DNA of 64,000 nt from Caldicellulosiruptor hydrothermalis 108. GTDB taxonomy: Bacteria; Bacillota; Thermoanaerobacteria; Caldicellulosiruptorales; Caldicellulosiruptoraceae. Below, one piece after another: positions 8,382 to 18,772 of the stretch. The position numbers and the translations under genes are program-made. The DNA lies in contig NC_014652.1 in the NCBI RefSeq assembly GCF_000166355.1, forward strand, positions 62,001 to 126,000. The letters are read 5' to 3'. The notes beneath the pieces are model-generated. The model was not told where the DNA came from, made no database searches, and saw only the letters and a program-made list of their open reading frames with translations. Position 1 is the stretch's first letter. Each line of letters begins with the position of its first letter.

Positions 8382-11300
8382 ATGCGAGCAAAAAAGTTTG
8401 TTGCTAATATTTTGTTGTTTGCATTTTTAATTATGAGCATTTTCCCGGGAGGAATAGCAAAAGCCAGCTCAGGTCAAATCTTCAAGGACATTTCCACTAA
8501 TTTTGCAAAGGATGATATAACAAGATTTTATCAGCTTGACCTGATAAACGGGTATCCTGACGGAACTTTTAAACCAGCTAAGAATATCTCTGTTGCAGAA
8601 TTTTGTAAAATCTTGAACAGTTACATGGGATTTGTGCAGGAAGCTCCGCTTGATGTGAGCCTAAGAATTAACCCTCTTACATGGTATTACAGAGAACTTA
8701 AAAAAGCTCAGGCTGCTGGTTACTTGACATTGTTTGTGAAAGAAGGGAAGCTTGATCCAAGCAGGTTTGTAACAAGACAGGAAGTTTTTGCTGCTGTGGC
8801 AGCTGCTTTGAATCTTGATAACCAGAAAGCCGATATTTTAAACAGCTTTTCAGATGCTCAAAAGATTGAACCAAGGTATCTATCGGGTGTGGCAGCACTT
8901 ATCAGTTTTGGATTTGTTAAAGGCTATCCAGATGGGACATTAAAGCCAGAAAAGGGGATAACCAGGGCTGAGATTGTCAAGCTTTTGAGTGGCATAGGAG
9001 CATTAATAGTTACAAAACCGGGGGAATATAGTTTGTCGAAAAATGAAGGATTCATAATAGTAAATAGTAGCGATGTGGAGATAAAAGATGTTTCAATAAA
9101 GGGCAATATATATATAAATCAGAGTGTAAAAGATGGCTCTGTGACTTTGGACAACGTGACTGTTGATGGTGGAAAATTGTTTGTATTTGGCGGTGGCGAA
9201 AACTCTGTCAAGCTTGTGAACACAAAAGTTAAAGAAGTAGTTGTTGATAGTAAGCTTTCAAAGACAAATATTGAACTTTATAAAAACAGCCAAGCTGAGA
9301 ACATAATTGTGTTGTCATCAGCAAAGGTTACACAGGTGTCTGATGAAAGTTCAATCAAGTTTATTACATTAAAACAGAGTGGAAATCAACCTGCAGATGT
9401 TGAAATTAAAGCAAACTGTGAAGCACTTTATGTTTATTCTCCAAACAGCAAGGTAAATATCAAAAATTCTAAAGTAAAAAAACTGGTTGCAACCGACCTT
9501 GCTCAGAACTTTGCACTTTCAATGGTCAGCTCGAAGATTGACAGTGTTGAGTTAAATAGCAATGGGAGCTTAAATATCGATAAAGAGTCAGGTATAGAAA
9601 AACTTGTTGTCAAGGCACTTGCAAAGGATGTGAAGATTAGTTCAAATGGCAAGATAAACGAAGCATCTGTGTATTCAGAAAGTGTTGTGTTAAACGGAAA
9701 GACTTTGTCCAAAGGCGAAAAGGTTGACATAAGTACTGTAGAAAGCAAACAACCTTCATCCTCAACGGCTTTACAGAGCACATTGTTAGCTCAATCTTCA
9801 GGCAGCACTTCTTCCACTACAGGCAGCAGCAGTCAAGGTTCAACAGGTGGAGGGACAAACCAGACAGGAAACAATAACCAGAACCAGCAGGGTGGCAATC
9901 AAACACAGCCGACATGGCAGCTTGTCTGGGAAGATGATTTTAATGGAAACTCAATTGACACGACAAAGTGGAACTTTACAATTGGTGCTGGCGGATATGG
10001 TAACAATGAGCTGCAGTATTACTCTTCAAGACCAGAAAACGCAAGAGTGGAAAACGAAAATCTAATAATTGAAGCAAGAAAAGAAAACTTTGAGGGAAGC
10101 CCATATACATCTGCAAAACTGACAACCCAGGGCAAATTCTCATTCACATATGGCAAAGTTGAGGTCAGAGCAAAACTTCCAGAAGGCCAGGGTGTGTGGC
10201 CGGCTATCTGGATGATGCCGGAGGATATGAATATATATGGTGGGTGGCCTGTTTGCGGTGAAATTGATATAATGGAACTTTTAGGTCATGAGCCAAACAA
10301 GGTTTATGGAACAATTCATTATGGTAATCCTCACACATACCATGGCGGCAATTACACCTTGCCGAACGGTCAAAAGTTTTCTGACGACTTTCATATATTT
10401 GGTCTTGAGTGGGAACCAGGGAAAATCAAATGGTATGTAGATGGGCAGCTTTACTATGAAACAAGCGACTGGTTTTCAAGGTCTTCAAACGAGGCTTTTG
10501 ATTATACCTATCCTGCACCGTTTGACAGAGAATTCTACCTCATACTAAACGTTGCAGTTGGTGGTAACTGGCCAGGGTACCCGCCACAGGATGCAAATTA
10601 CTTCCCGCAGAAAATGGTTGTTGACTGGGTAAGAGTATACAAACCAGCAGGAGTTACCTACTCTGACAATGTAGCAAAGCCACAGGAAAGCATAACCTAT
10701 CCTCAGGATGCAAGACCACCGCTTAGCGATGGGAACCTTATTTATAACGGTAGCTTTGACATCGACAGCCCAGATGTTGATGGCATAGAAGGTGTTGCTA
10801 ACACAGATTACTGGCAGTTTTTGCACCTGCCTGACTTTGGCGGAGACGGCACAATTGAAAATATTGGTGGATCTGTGAAGATAAATATAACAAAGCCAGG
10901 TTCACAAACATATTCTGTCCAGCTAATTCAAAGGCCAATTTGTTTGATAAAAGGCAAGACATACAAATTGACATTTAGAGCAAAGAGCGAAGGTTCAAGG
11001 ACAATTGAGGTCAAGTTTTCAAGTGGCGGTGGAGATAACGGCTCTACCTGGATTGACTATGCTGTAAAGACCTTCAATTTATCTTCTGACTGGCAGGATT
11101 ATTCTTACATCTTCACAATGCAAAGCAGCACATACGCAAAAGCAAGGATTGAATTTAATGTTGGACTAAATAACCTTCCTGTTTATATAGATGATGTGAA
11201 ACTTGTTGAGTACGATGTAAATGACCCAAGCGCAATCAAAGAACCTCTGCCAAACGGCAACCTCATTTACAACGGCACGTTTGACCAGGGCGATGGCAGG

Positions 11301-13580
11301 TTTACAGCATGGGAATTTGTAAAGGAAACTGCAGCAGATGCAACGTATACCATTGGTTCAAAGCCAGAAGAGAGGTATTTCAAGGCTGTTATAGCAAACG
11401 GTGGACAAAACTTTTCGGATATCAAACTTGTTCAGTCTAACATAAAAGTTGGCGCTGGTGAGAATCTCTTGCTTGCATTCTCAGCAAAAGCTTTTGAAAG
11501 TCCAAGACAAATAAAGGTTTATATATCTGACCAGAACTTCAATCCAATTACAGAGGTAAAAGTAGTTTCACTTTCGCTTGACTGGAATGCATACAAATTT
11601 AACTTAAAATCAATTGATAATTTGCCAAGCGACACAAGAGCTAAACTTGTGTTCGAAATTGGATCAAGCAATTCAGACGTTGCAATAGACAATGTCTCAC
11701 TCAAAAAGGTTCTTCCATCAAGCTTTATAGTTGTTCAAGCTGAAGACTTTGGTTCACTTACAAACGCAACAAATAATGGACAGTATGTAGCGTTTTCTCA
11801 AGGTGGAGTAGCAAGCTTTAGCGTCAATATTCCAAAGAGTGGAGAGTACCTTGTATCCTACAAATTGAAAGCTGGGCAAGGGTCAAGCCTCAAGCTTATA
11901 GTAGGAAGCACAGTTTACGATGCAGAAGTTGCTCCAACATCAGGAAACTGGGCAGTTGTATCAGATACAGTTTATCTTGATTCAGGTGAAAATAATATGC
12001 AGCTTTTGGCAGACAATGTTGATTTGGATTACATCGAATTTTCACCGAACTTTATCAAAAACGGAGACTTTTCAAAAGACCTTGACAGCTGGACGTACTG
12101 GATTGGCAATGGTGGATCTGGCGCTGCTGAAGTATCAAGAGGACAGCTGAAAGTTTCAATTACAAACATAGGTCTTGCCTTCTGGAGTATTCAAGTAATT
12201 CAAGGGCCAATGACTCTGGAGAGTGGCAAAACATACAGAATTTCGTTTGACGCAAAGTCAACATCTGCAAGAGATATGTTTATAAAAATAGACGACTCTA
12301 CTTACTATGGTCATCTTGAAAAATACGTGCCACTTACAGATAAGATGAAGAACTATACATTTGACTTTGTAATGGATGCAACAAGAAGCGATATAAGGCT
12401 TGTAATTGGACTTGGAACAATGTCACCTGGTGGCGCAAATCCGCAAACTCAAGCTCATACAGTCACAATTGACAACGTTGCAATAGCCGAAGTTTCAGAA
12501 AACTGCGGATATTTTGAAAGAGAAGTAGCAGAAATCTTGACGGGTGAAGTTCCATCAGAACCACAGCAGTTTGTTGGGGATAAGCTTTTACCTGATGGAA
12601 GCTTTGACACACCAGATACGATAAACAACTGGCACTGGTGGTCAAGTGCGGGTAACAATGTTTCGATGTCCATTGAAAATGGAGAGCTAAAACTTAGCAT
12701 CAGCTCAATTGGCTCAGACCCATGGGACCCGCAGCTTTACAGGGAAGGAATATCTCTTGTAAATGGCAAGAACTATAAGATTTCGTTCAAGGCAAGGGCA
12801 ACTTATCCGCGCAAGATAAATGTTGCAATAGGAAAACCGCTGACATCTGACCCATGGTTCATAGAATACATGCCCAAAAAGACAATAGATATTACAAGTG
12901 AGATGGCACAGTATGAAATCTACTTTGCCATGAACAATCCTACAGACCTTGGGGCAAAACTTGCGATAGAAATTGGAAATGTAGCAGGGTATTCGCAGGT
13001 GCCGTTTGACATCTACTTTGATGATATCCAGATCGAAGTTGTAGATTCAATCCCGCAGGAAACTGCTCCACCCGTGCAGCATACACAGAAGGTTGGAGAC
13101 CAGATCATTCCAGATGGCACATTTGACACAGGTGTAGGTGAGTGGGTATACTGGAGCGGCGACCAGTGGTCAGGTGTATCGGATATGCAGGTGACAGCGG
13201 AAAATGGTAAATTGAAGGTTCATCTGAATTCTGTAGGATGGCAGCCGTACAGTGCTCAGGTTGCAAGAAAGAACCTCACACTTGAAAACGGACTTACCTA
13301 TGAGCTTAAATTCAAAATGAGTGCATCACAGGCTACTAAAATTCAGGTAAACATTGGAAAAGAGCTGTCAACTGACCCGTGGTTCATAGCTTATGCACCA
13401 ACAACTGTATTTGATATCGGAACCCAAGATCAAGAGTATACTCTCAGATTTAAAGTTACACAGCCAACAGATGTAACAAAGGTTGTGTTTGAGTTTGGAC
13501 CTATAAACGGTCAGTACCCTCCTCTTCCACTTGACATATATCTTGATGATGTGACATTGACTGTTGTGAGTGACCAGTAA
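8382..13580 (+). CDS. S-layer-anchored GH16 beta-1,3-glucanase with five CBM4-like domains
   Basis: This is a 1732-residue secreted, cell-surface enzyme. In order it has a signal peptide (1-28, ending IAKA); three SLH domains (about 30-205, with NGYPDGTFKP and KGYPDGTLKP); a beta-helix-like spacer of short repeats (about 215-460); a Ser/Gly/Gln/Asn-rich linker; a GH16 domain (512-753); two CBM4-like domains (about 785-945 and 960-1110); a CBM6/35-like domain (about 1113-1225); and three more CBM4-like domains (about 1223-1370, 1403-1555 and 1576-1732). The GH16 motif EIDIME (627-632) gives nucleophile E627 and acid/base E632. The E-x-D-x-x-E spacing is that of laminarinases, pointing to beta-1,3- or mixed-linkage glucan. 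The CBM4 units start with NLIYNGSFD-like motifs. The SLH domains should bind secondary wall polymer. The next gene is a matching phosphorylase. Confidence 0.92.
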   Translation: MRAKKFVANILLFAFLIMSIFPGGIAKASSGQIFKDISTNFAKDDITRFYQLDLINGYPDGTFKPAKNISVAEFCKILNSYMGFVQEAPLDVSLRINPLTWYYRELKKAQAAGYLTLFVKEGKLDPSRFVTRQEVFAAVAAALNLDNQKADILNSFSDAQKIEPRYLSGVAALISFGFVKGYPDGTLKPEKGITRAEIVKLLSGIGALIVTKPGEYSLSKNEGFIIVNSSDVEIKDVSIKGNIYINQSVKDGSVTLDNVTVDGGKLFVFGGGENSVKLVNTKVKEVVVDSKLSKTNIELYKNSQAENIIVLSSAKVTQVSDESSIKFITLKQSGNQPADVEIKANCEALYVYSPNSKVNIKNSKVKKLVATDLAQNFALSMVSSKIDSVELNSNGSLNIDKESGIEKLVVKALAKDVKISSNGKINEASVYSESVVLNGKTLSKGEKVDISTVESKQPSSSTALQSTLLAQSSGSTSSTTGSSSQGSTGGGTNQTGNNNQNQQGGNQTQPTWQLVWEDDFNGNSIDTTKWNFTIGAGGYGNNELQYYSSRPENARVENENLIIEARKENFEGSPYTSAKLTTQGKFSFTYGKVEVRAKLPEGQGVWPAIWMMPEDMNIYGGWPVCGEIDIMELLGHEPNKVYGTIHYGNPHTYHGGNYTLPNGQKFSDDFHIFGLEWEPGKIKWYVDGQLYYETSDWFSRSSNEAFDYTYPAPFDREFYLILNVAVGGNWPGYPPQDANYFPQKMVVDWVRVYKPAGVTYSDNVAKPQESITYPQDARPPLSDGNLIYNGSFDIDSPDVDGIEGVANTDYWQFLHLPDFGGDGTIENIGGSVKINITKPGSQTYSVQLIQRPICLIKGKTYKLTFRAKSEGSRTIEVKFSSGGGDNGSTWIDYAVKTFNLSSDWQDYSYIFTMQSSTYAKARIEFNVGLNNLPVYIDDVKLVEYDVNDPSAIKEPLPNGNLIYNGTFDQGDGRFTAWEFVKETAADATYTIGSKPEERYFKAVIANGGQNFSDIKLVQSNIKVGAGENLLLAFSAKAFESPRQIKVYISDQNFNPITEVKVVSLSLDWNAYKFNLKSIDNLPSDTRAKLVFEIGSSNSDVAIDNVSLKKVLPSSFIVVQAEDFGSLTNATNNGQYVAFSQGGVASFSVNIPKSGEYLVSYKLKAGQGSSLKLIVGSTVYDAEVAPTSGNWAVVSDTVYLDSGENNMQLLADNVDLDYIEFSPNFIKNGDFSKDLDSWTYWIGNGGSGAAEVSRGQLKVSITNIGLAFWSIQVIQGPMTLESGKTYRISFDAKSTSARDMFIKIDDSTYYGHLEKYVPLTDKMKNYTFDFVMDATRSDIRLVIGLGTMSPGGANPQTQAHTVTIDNVAIAEVSENCGYFEREVAEILTGEVPSEPQQFVGDKLLPDGSFDTPDTINNWHWWSSAGNNVSMSIENGELKLSISSIGSDPWDPQLYREGISLVNGKNYKISFKARATYPRKINVAIGKPLTSDPWFIEYMPKKTIDITSEMAQYEIYFAMNNPTDLGAKLAIEIGNVAGYSQVPFDIYFDDIQIEVVDSIPQETAPPVQHTQKVGDQIIPDGTFDTGVGEWVYWSGDQWSGVSDMQVTAENGKLKVHLNSVGWQPYSAQVARKNLTLENGLTYELKFKMSASQATKIQVNIGKELSTDPWFIAYAPTTVFDIGTQDQEYTLRFKVTQPTDVTKVVFEFGPINGQYPPLPLDIYLDDVTLTVVSDQ

Positions 13581-13617
13581 AAGAATTAAAACCAATGTGA
13601 AACTGTTATTTTGCCAG

Positions 13618-13660
13618 AGGGTTGCAGGGCAAGGTATGGTCTTGCAACCCTGTATTTTAA
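13618..13660 (+). terminator. Hairpin between GH16 and phosphorylase genes (weak terminator or attenuator)
   Basis: AGGGTTGCA (13618-13626) pairs perfectly with TGCAACCCT (13643-13651) around a 16-base loop, followed by a short T-rich stretch (GTATTTTAAATT). The tail is weak, so it may lower rather than stop expression of the next gene, which starts at 13687 behind a strong ribosome site. Confidence 0.55.
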
Positions 13661-13686
13661 ATTAAAAAAAGAAGGGGGCAAAGAAA

Positions 13687-16600
13687 TTGCAGGCAAATCC
13701 AAAGTACTATTATGATGAGAAAACAAACTCATTTTGCATAGAGAATTATCAGCTTTCAAAACCATTTTCAAGTTTTTTGCCCGGGATTGCCGGTATATTT
13801 GGAATTCCTCTTTGGTGCTTTTATGTAAACAGGGGACAGTGCATAGTATCGTTTGGGACAAAGAACAAAGACGGTAGCATTTTAGAATTTTTGCCGGCAG
13901 ACAGGGCTTACAGGCTTGCATCAACACATGGGTTTAGGACTTTTTTGAAACTGAACAAAAACCTCTTTTATGAGCCTTTTCAAACAGAGAATTTACTCAA
14001 TTTTGCAAAAAGCAAGATGTCCATTTTTGCTGACCATCTTGAGATTTGCGAAGAAAATCCAAATATTGGTATCAAGACAGAAGTGAGGTATTACACACTT
14101 CCAAACAAGAATGTGGCTGGGCTTGTGAGAGAGCTGAAGATAATAAATGTATCAGAAAAGCCTATAGATATTGAAGCTTTAGACGGACTTGCATTGATTG
14201 TCCCATATGGAAAGAACGACTTTGCGCTAAAGAATATGAGCAGAACAAGTGAAGCATGGAACTTTGTAGAGAATTTAGACAAAAAAGCTCCGTACTTTAG
14301 ATTTCATTCATCTGCTGAGGACACAACAGAAGTTGTTGAGATAAAAGAGGGCAATTTCTTTGTAAGCTTTGACAATACGCACGGCAGCTTTGAAAGATGC
14401 GATGTAGTAATTGACCCCGAAATTGTTTTTGGAATAAGCTCAGAAATAGTAAAGCCTTATGAGTTTATCTTTTCAGATAGGCTTGGCATATCAAATCAAG
14501 TTTTTGCAAACAAGACATGCTGTGCTTTTGCATATGCAAAGAGGACTTTAAAGCCGCACGAGGCTTTGAAACTCTGCAGTATCATAGGACATGCCAAAAG
14601 TGTTGATGAAGTAAACCACTTTGTTGACAGTATTGACTCAGCTGAGTTTTTTGACAGAGCGTTTGAAGAAAACAAAGGTGTAATCGATGCTATTCTGGCA
14701 AACAATACAATTGTGACCTCAGACAAAAAATTAGATGAGTATGCCAAAATGTGCTATCTTGACAATATCTTGCGCGGCGGTGTGCCTTTCACAATTGAGC
14801 TTGATGACAAAAAGGATGTCATATATCTGTTCTCACGAAAACATGGAGACCTTGAGAGAGATTATAACTTTTTTGAAATTCAAGACACATATTATTCACA
14901 GGGGAATGGCAACTTCAGAGATATCAACCAGAACAGGCGAAATGATATCTTTTTTAATCCAGACGTTTTTGATTTTAATGTATGGTACTTCATGAGTCTC
15001 ATTCAGCTTGACAGCTATAATCCTCTGGTTGTAAAAGGTATAAAGTACAGGCTAAATAGCCTTGATCCTCTGGATAAATATGTGAAAAGCGGGAAAGAAG
15101 AGCTAAAAAAATTTTTCAAAAAGGACTTTTTGCCATATGAGCTTATAAAGTTTTTAGAGAAACAAAATATAGAAATCAATATCTCAAAGGAAGACTTTGT
15201 AAATTGCTGTCTTGTAAATTCGGAGAAGGTAATTGAAGCAGACCCTGGTGAAGGTTATTGGATAGACCATTTTACTTACAACTTTGATTTAATCGAAAAC
15301 TTTGAAAGCATATATCCTGATAAAATGAGGCAGCTGCTTTTGCAAAGGAAGTATTATTACTATGACAATGAACATTATGTAAAACCAAGAAGAGAAAGAA
15401 TAAAGATTATAGATGGGCAAATAAAACAGCACGGTGCATATGCACTTGACAAGGAAAAACAGGAGCTTATAAATTCCCGTGCTGACAAGAAAAGATATGT
15501 AAGAACCTACAGTGGCCTTGGCGATATTTACACAGGCAACCTTATTGAAAAGCTTTTGGTGATACTTCTAAATAGAATGGCAACCTTGGACCCATTTGGT
15601 GTTGGGGTGGAGATGGAGGCATCAAAGCCTGGCTGGAACGATGCACTAAACGGGCTTCCAGGAATTTTTGGTTCGTCTGTGTGCGAGACATCTGAACTTT
15701 TGCGGCTTGTGAGAATGCTGAAAAAGTATTTTGAGGTTTATCTTGAAGATGTCAAGGAAATTGAAGTTTTTGAAGAGCTCTACAGCTTTTTTGTAAAGCT
15801 AAAAAAACTTCTATCTCAGATGCAAGATAGAGAAGATACTCTTTTCTACTGGGATGAAAGTAATAACATAAAAGAAGAGTACAGAGAAAAAACAAGATTT
15901 GGCGTAAGTGGCAATATGGCTTGCATAAGCAGGGAAGAGATGTTGGAGTTTTTAGAGCTGTGCAATGAAAAACTTTCAAAGGCAAAAGAGAAAGCTTTTG
16001 ATGCAGAAAAAGGGTTATTTTACACTTACTTTATAAACCAGCCTGTTGAATATGAGTATGATGCTCAAAAGCAGGAGATTAAGATTAAAAAGTTTTCACA
16101 AAAGAAGGTTGCATTTTTCTTAGAGTCGCAGGTAAGGGCAATGAAGGTGATAGATGATAAAGAACTGAAAAGAAAAATTTACCAAAGCGTAAGAGAAAGT
16201 AGCCTCTTTGATAGAAAACTAAAAATGTACAAAACAAACGAAAGCCTTGCAAATGAGACAAATCAGCTTGGCAGGATAAAAGCATTCACCCCTGGCTGGC
16301 TTGAAAATGAATCCATATTTATGCACATGGAGTATAAATACTTACTGGAGCTTTTAAAAGGTGGACTTTACACAGAGTTTTTTGAGGATTTCAAAATGGT
16401 TTTGCCACCGTATATGGACCCAGCGGTTTATGGAAGATCAATATTTGAAAATTCCTCGTTTATTGCAAGTTCAAGCAACCCTGACAAAAGCGTTCACGGG
16501 ACAGGTTTTGTTGCAAGGCTTTCTGGCACAACAACAGAGTTTTTAAATATGGAGCTAATTATGCTATTTGGTGAAAAAACATTTGAATACAAAAATGGAG

Positions 16601-16920
16601 AGCTAATTTTTAAACTGTCTCCAAAACTGCCGGGCTGGATGTTTACGGAAGAAGAAAGAGAAGTTGAGATTGTGGTAAATGGGAATAAACAAACCATAGT
16701 TATAGGTAAAAACCAGTTGGCAGCAGTTCTTTTTGGCAGAACACTGGTTGTTTATCACAATCCGCAAAAGACTAACACTTATGCCCAAGATGCAAAGGTT
16801 TTAAAGTATATTCTGCATTTTGACGATAAAGTGGTTGAAATTGAGGGTGAAAAAGTGCCAGAGCCATATTCTTATGAAGTCAGAAAAGGAATGTGCAAGA
16901 AAATAGAAGTTCTTTTATAG
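13687..16920 (+). CDS. Cellobiose-phosphorylase-like enzyme, probable GH161 beta-1,3-glucan phosphorylase
   Basis: This is a 1077-residue cytoplasmic protein with no signal peptide, far longer than GH94 cellobiose phosphorylases (about 800) but the size of the GH149 and GH161 beta-1,3-glucan phosphorylases. An N-terminal beta-rich region (with KPFSSFLPGIAG and YVNRGQCIVSFG) precedes an alpha/alpha-barrel. GWNDALNG (around D652) corresponds to the WND motif carrying the catalytic Asp of GH94-like enzymes. The expected reaction is phosphorolysis of beta-1,3-gluco-oligosaccharides to alpha-glucose-1-phosphate. It follows the GH16 glucanase on the same strand, which fits that product. TTG 13687 is chosen because GAAGGGGG lies 8 bases upstream. 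The GH161 choice over GH149 or a divergent GH94 is from memory of the family, not from an alignment. Confidence 0.75.
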   Translation: MQANPKYYYDEKTNSFCIENYQLSKPFSSFLPGIAGIFGIPLWCFYVNRGQCIVSFGTKNKDGSILEFLPADRAYRLASTHGFRTFLKLNKNLFYEPFQTENLLNFAKSKMSIFADHLEICEENPNIGIKTEVRYYTLPNKNVAGLVRELKIINVSEKPIDIEALDGLALIVPYGKNDFALKNMSRTSEAWNFVENLDKKAPYFRFHSSAEDTTEVVEIKEGNFFVSFDNTHGSFERCDVVIDPEIVFGISSEIVKPYEFIFSDRLGISNQVFANKTCCAFAYAKRTLKPHEALKLCSIIGHAKSVDEVNHFVDSIDSAEFFDRAFEENKGVIDAILANNTIVTSDKKLDEYAKMCYLDNILRGGVPFTIELDDKKDVIYLFSRKHGDLERDYNFFEIQDTYYSQGNGNFRDINQNRRNDIFFNPDVFDFNVWYFMSLIQLDSYNPLVVKGIKYRLNSLDPLDKYVKSGKEELKKFFKKDFLPYELIKFLEKQNIEINISKEDFVNCCLVNSEKVIEADPGEGYWIDHFTYNFDLIENFESIYPDKMRQLLLQRKYYYYDNEHYVKPRRERIKIIDGQIKQHGAYALDKEKQELINSRADKKRYVRTYSGLGDIYTGNLIEKLLVILLNRMATLDPFGVGVEMEASKPGWNDALNGLPGIFGSSVCETSELLRLVRMLKKYFEVYLEDVKEIEVFEELYSFFVKLKKLLSQMQDREDTLFYWDESNNIKEEYREKTRFGVSGNMACISREEMLEFLELCNEKLSKAKEKAFDAEKGLFYTYFINQPVEYEYDAQKQEIKIKKFSQKKVAFFLESQVRAMKVIDDKELKRKIYQSVRESSLFDRKLKMYKTNESLANETNQLGRIKAFTPGWLENESIFMHMEYKYLLELLKGGLYTEFFEDFKMVLPPYMDPAVYGRSIFENSSFIASSSNPDKSVHGTGFVARLSGTTTEFLNMELIMLFGEKTFEYKNGELIFKLSPKLPGWMFTEEEREVEIVVNGNKQTIVIGKNQLAAVLFGRTLVVYHNPQKTNTYAQDAKVLKYILHFDDKVVEIEGEKVPEPYSYEVRKGMCKKIEVLL

Positions 16921-16930
16921 CTTCAAAGAA

Positions 16931-16975
16931 GGCTACACTGCCGTCTATTTTTTCAGCGGTAGTGTAGTCTTTTTG
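16931..16975 (+). terminator. Rho-independent terminator after the phosphorylase gene
   Basis: GGCTACACTGCCG (16931-16943) pairs with CGGTAGTGTAGTC (16957-16969), including G-T wobbles, and is followed by TTTTT. It ends the beta-1,3-glucan block; kinase B starts 28 bases later. Confidence 0.85.
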
Positions 16976-17002
16976 ACATTTTATATCAGGAGAGAAAGTA
17001 AA

Positions 17003-18772
17003 ATGATTAAAAAGCTTTTAGAAAAGTGGAACGACATAAAGCTTAAAAACAAGCTTTTAATAGCTTTTGTGATTTTAATGCTTCTTCCCATGTCTTTGAT
17101 ATTTCTTCTATCTTATACTTCTCTGAAAAACTCCACATTGGAAAAATTTACCCTTTACAACCAGGTCCTCTTTGAAAATGCTACTGAAGAGGTTCAAAAT
17201 TTCCTTGATGAGCTAAACAGCATAAAATACGACTTTATCATGGACGATAACCTCATATCAGACATTGGAAAGACTTTTGCAAGATACACTAATCACCAGG
17301 ATTCTTTTCTGTACACCAACATCCTGACAAAGATGAGCCAGTTTATTTCGACAAAAGAAATTATTCAGTCAGTTCAAATTATAAACAAGAGCAAAGAAGT
17401 ATATTTCTTCTCAAAACTCCAGGGTGATGTGCCGTATGAAAGTGATAAGCAAATCAAAGAAGGTTTTTTCAATGAAATAGTAAAGCAAGAAGGAAAGTAT
17501 GTAAATAGTGGTTATGACAAGAGTCGAGATGTGTATGTAGTTGGCTGTGAGCTTTTCTCAAGAGATAAAATCCAGCCGGTTGCTGAGATGATTGTAAGTT
17601 TCAGCTTGGACTTTTTGAAAGATGTAATAGAAAAGTATCATCTGACAGAGGGTGGATTTTATGTTGCCGATAGAAGTTCTAATAAGGTCATATTCAAAAC
17701 AACAGACAAATTTGAAAGTATCATTGAAAAATTGATTTTAAAAGATGAGACTAAGCTTGTTCCAAAGACCATTTTTTTTGAAGAAACTATACCAGATCTT
17801 AATTGGAAAATAATTTACATAGTTTCAGAAAGTTCTCTTCTGAATAACTTTTCGTACACAAAACGGCTTTTGATATTGAGTTTTTCTTTTCTTGCCATTT
17901 TTGCAATTTTGTTTTTAATTTTTATTTCCGAAAATATTACAGCTCCTATAACAAGGCTCATTTACCAGATGAGAAATTTAGAACAGTCAAAGCTTAAAAA
18001 TAACATCAAAATTGCCCGCAAGGATGAAATAGGAGATTTGCTAAACTCATTTTATCAAATGCTAAAGAGAATAGATGAGCTTGTCATAAGGGTGTACGAA
18101 GAAGAGATAGCAAGGAAAAATGCAGAGATAAACCTTTTGTACATGCAGCTAAATCCACACTTTCTGTACAACACATTAGATACCATAAATGCCTTAGCTG
18201 AGCTTGGAAGATGCAAAGACGTTTCAGTGGTTGCTGTGTCACTTGCAAAGTTCTTGAGATCAAATATGGCAATAAATAACTCAACAATTTCTTTGGCAGA
18301 TGAAATCAAGCAGATAGACCACTATCTTACCATTATGAAAATAAGATTTTCTGGAAAGCTCAGCTACAGGATAGTATATAGCCAGGAAGAAGTTTTGAAG
18401 GCAGAAGTTCCTCGGCATTTACTTTTACCGCTTGTAGAAAATTCAGTTGTCCATGGATTTAAAAACAAAAATGGGGATGCAAAAATTTTGATAAGAGCAA
18501 AGAAAATAGAAAACAGGCTCAAGCTTGAGGTGGTTGACAATGGCTGTGGAATAGAACTTGCAAAGATTGAAAAGATAAAAAATGCCTCGAACGATGGTAT
18601 TGGAATTCCAAATATCATAAAGAGACTAAAACTTCTATATAAGGAAGACTTTGATTTTGAAATTAAAAGTAAAGTGGGGGTTTGGACAAAGATTATTATA
18701 CAGCTTCCTTGGGATAAAGTTGTGAAGAAGGAGGAGAAGGAAAATGTGCACTCTTTTGATAGTGGAAGATGA
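17003..18772 (+). CDS. YesM-family sensor histidine kinase (pair B)
   Basis: This is a 589-residue sensor. Its first helix is near residues 18-38 and the extracellular sensing region runs to about 285. A second helix (about 290-313) and HAMP follow, then the His_kinase motif NPHFLYN (H386) and an ATPase domain with VENSVVHGF and VDNGCGIEL. ATG 17003 follows AGGAGAG by 8 bases; an upstream ATG at 16973 overlaps the terminator tail and has no site. The 3' end overlaps the regulator gene by 29 bases, so the two are translationally coupled. It precedes two ABC transporters and the GH65/GH87 genes and probably controls them. Confidence 0.88.
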   Translation: MIKKLLEKWNDIKLKNKLLIAFVILMLLPMSLIFLLSYTSLKNSTLEKFTLYNQVLFENATEEVQNFLDELNSIKYDFIMDDNLISDIGKTFARYTNHQDSFLYTNILTKMSQFISTKEIIQSVQIINKSKEVYFFSKLQGDVPYESDKQIKEGFFNEIVKQEGKYVNSGYDKSRDVYVVGCELFSRDKIQPVAEMIVSFSLDFLKDVIEKYHLTEGGFYVADRSSNKVIFKTTDKFESIIEKLILKDETKLVPKTIFFEETIPDLNWKIIYIVSESSLLNNFSYTKRLLILSFSFLAIFAILFLIFISENITAPITRLIYQMRNLEQSKLKNNIKIARKDEIGDLLNSFYQMLKRIDELVIRVYEEEIARKNAEINLLYMQLNPHFLYNTLDTINALAELGRCKDVSVVAVSLAKFLRSNMAINNSTISLADEIKQIDHYLTIMKIRFSGKLSYRIVYSQEEVLKAEVPRHLLLPLVENSVVHGFKNKNGDAKILIRAKKIENRLKLEVVDNGCGIELAKIEKIKNASNDGIGIPNIIKRLKLLYKEDFDFEIKSKVGVWTKIIIQLPWDKVVKKEEKENVHSFDSGR

